Assembly (NCBI GenBank): GCA_965262875.1
Contig: OZ253569.1
Coordinates: 4,650,001 to 4,714,000 of the forward strand
From: JBALVT01 sp965262875
Lineage (GTDB): Bacteria; Pseudomonadota; Gammaproteobacteria; Pseudomonadales; Halieaceae
Direction: 5' to 3'
Length of the DNA: 64,000 bases
Shown: in pieces, positions 60,817 through 64,000 of the stretch
How positions within the stretch are numbered: position 1 is the stretch's first letter
How the letters are laid out: every line of letters starts with the position of its first letter
Notes under the pieces: model-generated
What the model was told of the DNA's origin: nothing
Databases searched by the model: none
What the model saw: only the letters and a program-made list of their open reading frames with translations
Translations under genes and position numbers: made by a program

Positions 60817-62367
60817 CTATCGTGTTCCTGCTAAATCACCTGCCACTTTGATACGGATGCGGACAGCGCCACCGGGCATATAGGCAAGAGGCACCTCCTC
60901 AACATCCAGTATCTCAATGGTGGCTGCATCCGCACCAGCTTCGATAGCTCGCTTTCTAGCTTCGTCTTTTGCAGTCTCCATACACTCCTCGCGTCCGGTC
61001 GAGTCGTAGGCGAACACACGGTCCGTTTCGCCACTTACCTGCGCAATTGAGGCTCCAATGGCATTGGCAACACCAGCGTGTTCCGGTACCAAGATCTCAG
61101 AAGTGCCCGGTATGTCATCTCGAACTAGAACTGAACCTCCACCAACTAGCACCAAAGGTATTGGCTCGGAGCTCGTTTTCATTCTGTCAACGCCATCGGC
61201 GACAATGCCATGAATACGCGCAATGCCTTGTTCAATTACTTTTGAGGGCAATTTGGAAACTCGAGTTTTATCGCCTATATCAGCATAGCCAGCCGCCACG
61301 GCGAGATCAGTGGCGCACAGCGTCTCTCCTCCAAAGACCAATGCGTCTTCAAGTAATCGATATCCCATCGATTGCGGACCCACCATGGTGTCGTTGCCCA
61401 TCCTAGACACTAGTGAACCTCCGCCTAGTCCTAGGGCTAGTACGTCAGGCATTCGGAAGTTCGTGCGAACACCGCCGATATCTACAGTGATCGACGACTC
61501 TCTTGGAAATCCATTGACCAACATGCCGATATCCGTTGTGGTACCACCAATGTCCGCAATCAAGGCGTTTTTCAATCCAGAAAGGTAAGCTGCACCTCTC
61601 ATGCTATTAGTAGGTCCAGAGGCGAAGGTAAGCACAGGGTACTTTTCAACGAAATTCGCGCTCATCAAGGTGCCGTCGTTCTGACTGATAAAAAACGGAG
61701 CGTCGATCTTGAGTTTTCTTAAAGCAGTCCGAAAGGACTCCACAACATGAAGGGATAGATCGGCCAAACTCGCGTTCATTACGGCGGCATTCTCTCTTTC
61801 AAGAATCCCAACACGGCCAATTCTCGATGACAGCGTAATCGAAGCGTCCGGCATTTCATTTTGGACAATTTCCATTGCACGATGCTCCATGTCGGCATTG
61901 ACTGGAGAGAACAATCCCGTAATCGCTATCGAGGTTAATCCTTTCTGACGTATATCTTTGGCAGCCTTCGCAACTGCGATTTCATCCAGGTCATCTGCTA
62001 TACGACCGTCATATTGATACCCACCCTTTATTAGATAGTGGTTTTTACCCACTGTCTCGGATAAGTCGCTGGGCCAATCAGTAAGCGGCATAACACCACG
62101 GGAAGAGGGAAGTGCGATACGAATGATGCCCACTGGCAACAGGCCTTTGCGTTCGACAAAAGCGTTGGTGAAATGCGTTGTTCCGATCATGACATTCCGA
62201 AAGTCACTTGCTAACACATCAGAAGCGCTCAGAGCCGCACTAATGGCACCAACGATGCCATCGCTGACGTTCTTTGTTGTAGGTGCTTTATGAGCGGCCA
62301 GTACCATCTTACCGTCCATAAGAACGGCATCAGTGTTCGTTCCGCCAACATCCACCCCAATTCTCAT
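60817..62367 (-). CDS. Hydantoinase/oxoprolinase (HyuA-like) family protein
   Basis: A 516-residue ATP-dependent amidohydrolase-type protein. The N-terminal phosphate-binding motif RIGVDVGGTNTDAVLMDG and the second ASKHA motif ADIGGTTTDIGMLVNG are clear; a third Gly-rich region VLVGGGSVLVRDDIPG follows. At 516 residues it is shorter than the usual HyuA of about 680, as often seen in DUF917-linked members. It probably opens a hydantoin- or oxoproline-like ring. GGGGGTGGG precedes the ATG. It is the first gene of the operon. Confidence 0.88.
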   Translation of the reverse strand: MRIGVDVGGTNTDAVLMDGKMVLAAHKAPTTKNVSDGIVGAISAALSASDVLASDFRNVMIGTTHFTNAFVERKGLLPVGIIRIALPSSRGVMPLTDWPSDLSETVGKNHYLIKGGYQYDGRIADDLDEIAVAKAAKDIRQKGLTSIAITGLFSPVNADMEHRAMEIVQNEMPDASITLSSRIGRVGILERENAAVMNASLADLSLHVVESFRTALRKLKIDAPFFISQNDGTLMSANFVEKYPVLTFASGPTNSMRGAAYLSGLKNALIADIGGTTTDIGMLVNGFPRESSITVDIGGVRTNFRMPDVLALGLGGGSLVSRMGNDTMVGPQSMGYRLLEDALVFGGETLCATDLAVAAGYADIGDKTRVSKLPSKVIEQGIARIHGIVADGVDRMKTSSEPIPLVLVGGGSVLVRDDIPGTSEILVPEHAGVANAIGASIAQVSGETDRVFAYDSTGREECMETAKDEARKRAIEAGADAATIEILDVEEVPLAYMPGGAVRIRIKVAGDLAGTR

Positions 62368-62445
62368 CCCACCCCCATGCTATTCGTTACTATCCCAATA
62401 CGATGTACAGTATCAAGAGCGAGGCATGGGCAAGAACACCCGCCC

Positions 62446-62474
62446 AGGGTAGGTATGTTGAATATGCGGGTAGG
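62446..62474 (+). promoter_or_regulatory. Paired GGGTAGG direct repeats upstream of the hydantoinase operon
   Basis: GGGTAGG occurs at 62447-62453 and 62468-62474, 21 bp apart, 80-107 bp upstream of the hydantoinase-family start codon and just after the end of the regulator gene. The same pair with 22-bp spacing lies upstream of receptor 3 at a comparable distance and in the same orientation. This matches what one would expect of a regulator recognising direct repeats, as MalT-type proteins do. Confidence 0.6.
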
Positions 62475-62478
62475 GTGG

Positions 62479-64000
62479 TTAGCTCAGCCCCCGCCGAATG
62501 CTGGCACTTACGGCATCTTTTCGATTTGAAACATTGAGTTTCTCAAAGAGGTTCTTTATATGGAATTTAATTGTATTGATCGATAGTGAGATTGTTTCGC
62601 CGATTTCGCGATTCGAGCGACCCTGAACCAAATACCGCAACACCTCGCGCTCCCTCGCGCTTAACGCATCGGGCCCCTTGTCTGTGATGCTGATGTCAGC
62701 ATTAATTTCCATCATCAACTCAACGATAAATCGATCCCTGAGACGATTTCCACGCCGCTGTTCAGAGTCCTCTGTGAGTTCCTTCAAAAATTCCACCAGG
62801 ACCAGACCCTCATCAATAAAAGGGCGCTTTACTCCCTCAAACAAAGAAGCTGACAAAGCGGATCCAAAAGCCGCTCCCGACTCATCGTATCGACCTACAT
62901 TTCTGTATGCGACCGTTAATAAGATCGAATACGACACACAAGAGCGAAGCAGTTTCCTCGCTGTACAACTATCCCGTTCTCTCTCGAGTAACTCGATTGC
63001 CGCAGAGTCGTTGCTGTTCGCGATAAAGGCTCGAGAGGAAACCATAACGCGTAACTGTCGCAGCACAGGGTGGTCTAAGGTTGAATGCACAGCATTACAA
63101 TTCGCCATATTAGCACTTACAACGGGCTGCATAGAGGGTTCAAGCAGCTCCGCCTGCAAATCGATAACTTCACGCAATCGGGGGATGCCCCTGCTCGAAG
63201 CTGTTGACCGCGCACGATCTCTAATTTCGGATAGAGATAAAAATCCGAAGCTAGTCGTTGCAAGTTTCATTGCCGTTGTATAGGCCGCAATATACACCTC
63301 AAGCCAAGCATCAAATCGTTCGATATGTGGTAGTGCGGCCTTCAACAACTGGCTCGCTCGATGAAGATTATTGGCTTCGTAGGCTGCTTCTGCAAGAAAG
63401 GAACTAGCAATCGCGTCGAGATCACTATCGACTCCAAAGTGCTCCAAAGCAAGCTCGTGACCGGCCTCGTAAAGAGCTTCGGCATCACGCAGACGACCTT
63501 GTACCATACTCGCATAGCCTTCATGAAAGTAAACAAAGGTCTCACCGAACACAGACCCTATTTTACGGAAATGCCGAATGGCTCTATCTCCCACGGCGAC
63601 ACACTGATCAAAGTCCCCTCTTCGGGCATACATCACGCACAGTGAATTGCAGCGCACAGCGTGCATCAGGTCATTGTCGCTTGGGAACACTTCAGCTAGC
63701 GTCTCTAGGGTTGTGATTTCTTCATCAGAAAACACGTTACCGGCATATGCGTTCAGGTAACTACGCATTATTAGTAATTCACTGCGAAGTTCGGCATCCA
63801 AACTTCCTTCTTCTTCAAGCGCACGAGTAAGCAGCGTGTGTGACTTTTCTGCAAACTCAATGTCACCGCGCCGAAGCGCCAAATGAACTTTCGCCAAGCA
63901 AAGCCGAGGATACATCGCAGGTTGGTCATCTCTAAGCACCGAAACTGCTTTTTCCAAAACACCTAAGTGACCACGGAGACCATAGTGCCAACCCCCCAGC
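62479..64000 (-). CDS. MalT-like LuxR-family regulator, N-terminus off window
   Basis: At least 506 residues, open to the window edge; the TTG at 63955-63957 is not the real start because the frame continues with WHYGLRGHLGVLEKA. The visible part is a helical TPR-like region followed by a C-terminal LuxR helix-turn-helix: LSAREREVLRYLVQGRSNRE, then IGETISLSINTIKFHIKNLF. This is the layout of large ATP-binding LuxR (MalT-type) activators, whose N-terminal NTPase would lie outside. It lies directly upstream of the hydantoinase operon on the same strand, so it is the prime candidate activator. Confidence 0.88.
   Translation of the reverse strand, partial: LGGWHYGLRGHLGVLEKAVSVLRDDQPAMYPRLCLAKVHLALRRGDIEFAEKSHTLLTRALEEEGSLDAELRSELLIMRSYLNAYAGNVFSDEEITTLETLAEVFPSDNDLMHAVRCNSLCVMYARRGDFDQCVAVGDRAIRHFRKIGSVFGETFVYFHEGYASMVQGRLRDAEALYEAGHELALEHFGVDSDLDAIASSFLAEAAYEANNLHRASQLLKAALPHIERFDAWLEVYIAAYTTAMKLATTSFGFLSLSEIRDRARSTASSRGIPRLREVIDLQAELLEPSMQPVVSANMANCNAVHSTLDHPVLRQLRVMVSSRAFIANSNDSAAIELLERERDSCTARKLLRSCVSYSILLTVAYRNVGRYDESGAAFGSALSASLFEGVKRPFIDEGLVLVEFLKELTEDSEQRRGNRLRDRFIVELMMEINADISITDKGPDALSAREREVLRYLVQGRSNREIGETISLSINTIKFHIKNLFEKLNVSNRKDAVSASIRRGLS

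Noticed and set aside
1..64000. CRISPR arrays, tRNA or rRNA genes
   Set aside because: No regularly spaced repeat arrays and no tRNA- or rRNA-like segments were noticed on reading. A dedicated tRNA or covariance search was not possible here.

Overview
The window reads like an accessory catabolic region of a Gram-negative proteobacterium, most likely a marine gammaproteobacterium. It has three TonB-dependent receptors, a periplasmic amine dehydrogenase with c-type cytochromes, AraC/FeaR-type and PaaX-type regulators, and a very heavy load of insertion sequences. The taxonomic guess is inference from gene content only.

Layout. 1-14071 is an IS-rich zone. It holds a truncated ISL3 copy inside a small exported-protein gene, a TonB receptor, a passenger-carrying IS4-like transposon that is itself hit by an IS5-like element, an IS4-like IS, an integrase-type (rve) IS, decayed metallophosphatase and acetyltransferase genes, a second ISL3, and a phytanoyl-CoA dioxygenase family gene. 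15943-21256 is one tight operon: aldehyde dehydrogenase followed by a tryptophan-tryptophylquinone (TTQ) aromatic amine dehydrogenase set (large subunit, MauE-like, MauD-like, small subunit) and two c-type cytochromes. 21321-24988 is a Bcr/CflA-type efflux gene split by a complete IS66 element. 24996-31756 carries an acyltransferase, a FeaR-like AraC regulator, a TonB receptor, a nitrilase and a second FeaR-like regulator. 31767-36428 is a three-level nest: an IS4-like IS hit by an IS3 element that contains a group II intron.

37415-51581 is a nearly complete phenylacetate (paa) pathway in two divergent units. PaaK plus a fused enoyl-CoA hydratase/3-hydroxyacyl-CoA dehydrogenase lie on the minus strand. 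PaaZ, G, I, J, A, B, C, D, E, a membrane cytochrome b-like protein, a tetraheme cytochrome c, PaaX and an EthD-domain protein lie on the plus strand. 51640-56440 is another decay zone (IS110, two IS630 elements in tandem, IS66, tyrosine integrase and dipeptidase remnants). 56467-64000 holds a TonB receptor, an Asp/Glu/hydantoin racemase, a DUF917 protein, a hydantoinase/oxoprolinase-family protein and a MalT-like LuxR regulator that runs off the window.

How the genes work together. Aromatic amines (phenylethylamine, tyramine or tryptamine type) would be oxidised in the periplasm to aldehydes, then to arylacetates by the aldehyde dehydrogenase. The nitrilase could feed the same pool from arylacetonitriles. 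PaaK activates phenylacetate, PaaABCE epoxidises the ring, and PaaG, PaaZ, the fused hydratase/dehydrogenase and PaaJ carry it to acetyl-CoA and succinyl-CoA. The last block looks like a separate catabolic module for a hydantoin- or thiohydantoin-like substrate. Paired GGGTAGG direct repeats, 21-22 bp apart, lie upstream of both of its transcription units. They are the best candidate here for an undescribed regulatory site.
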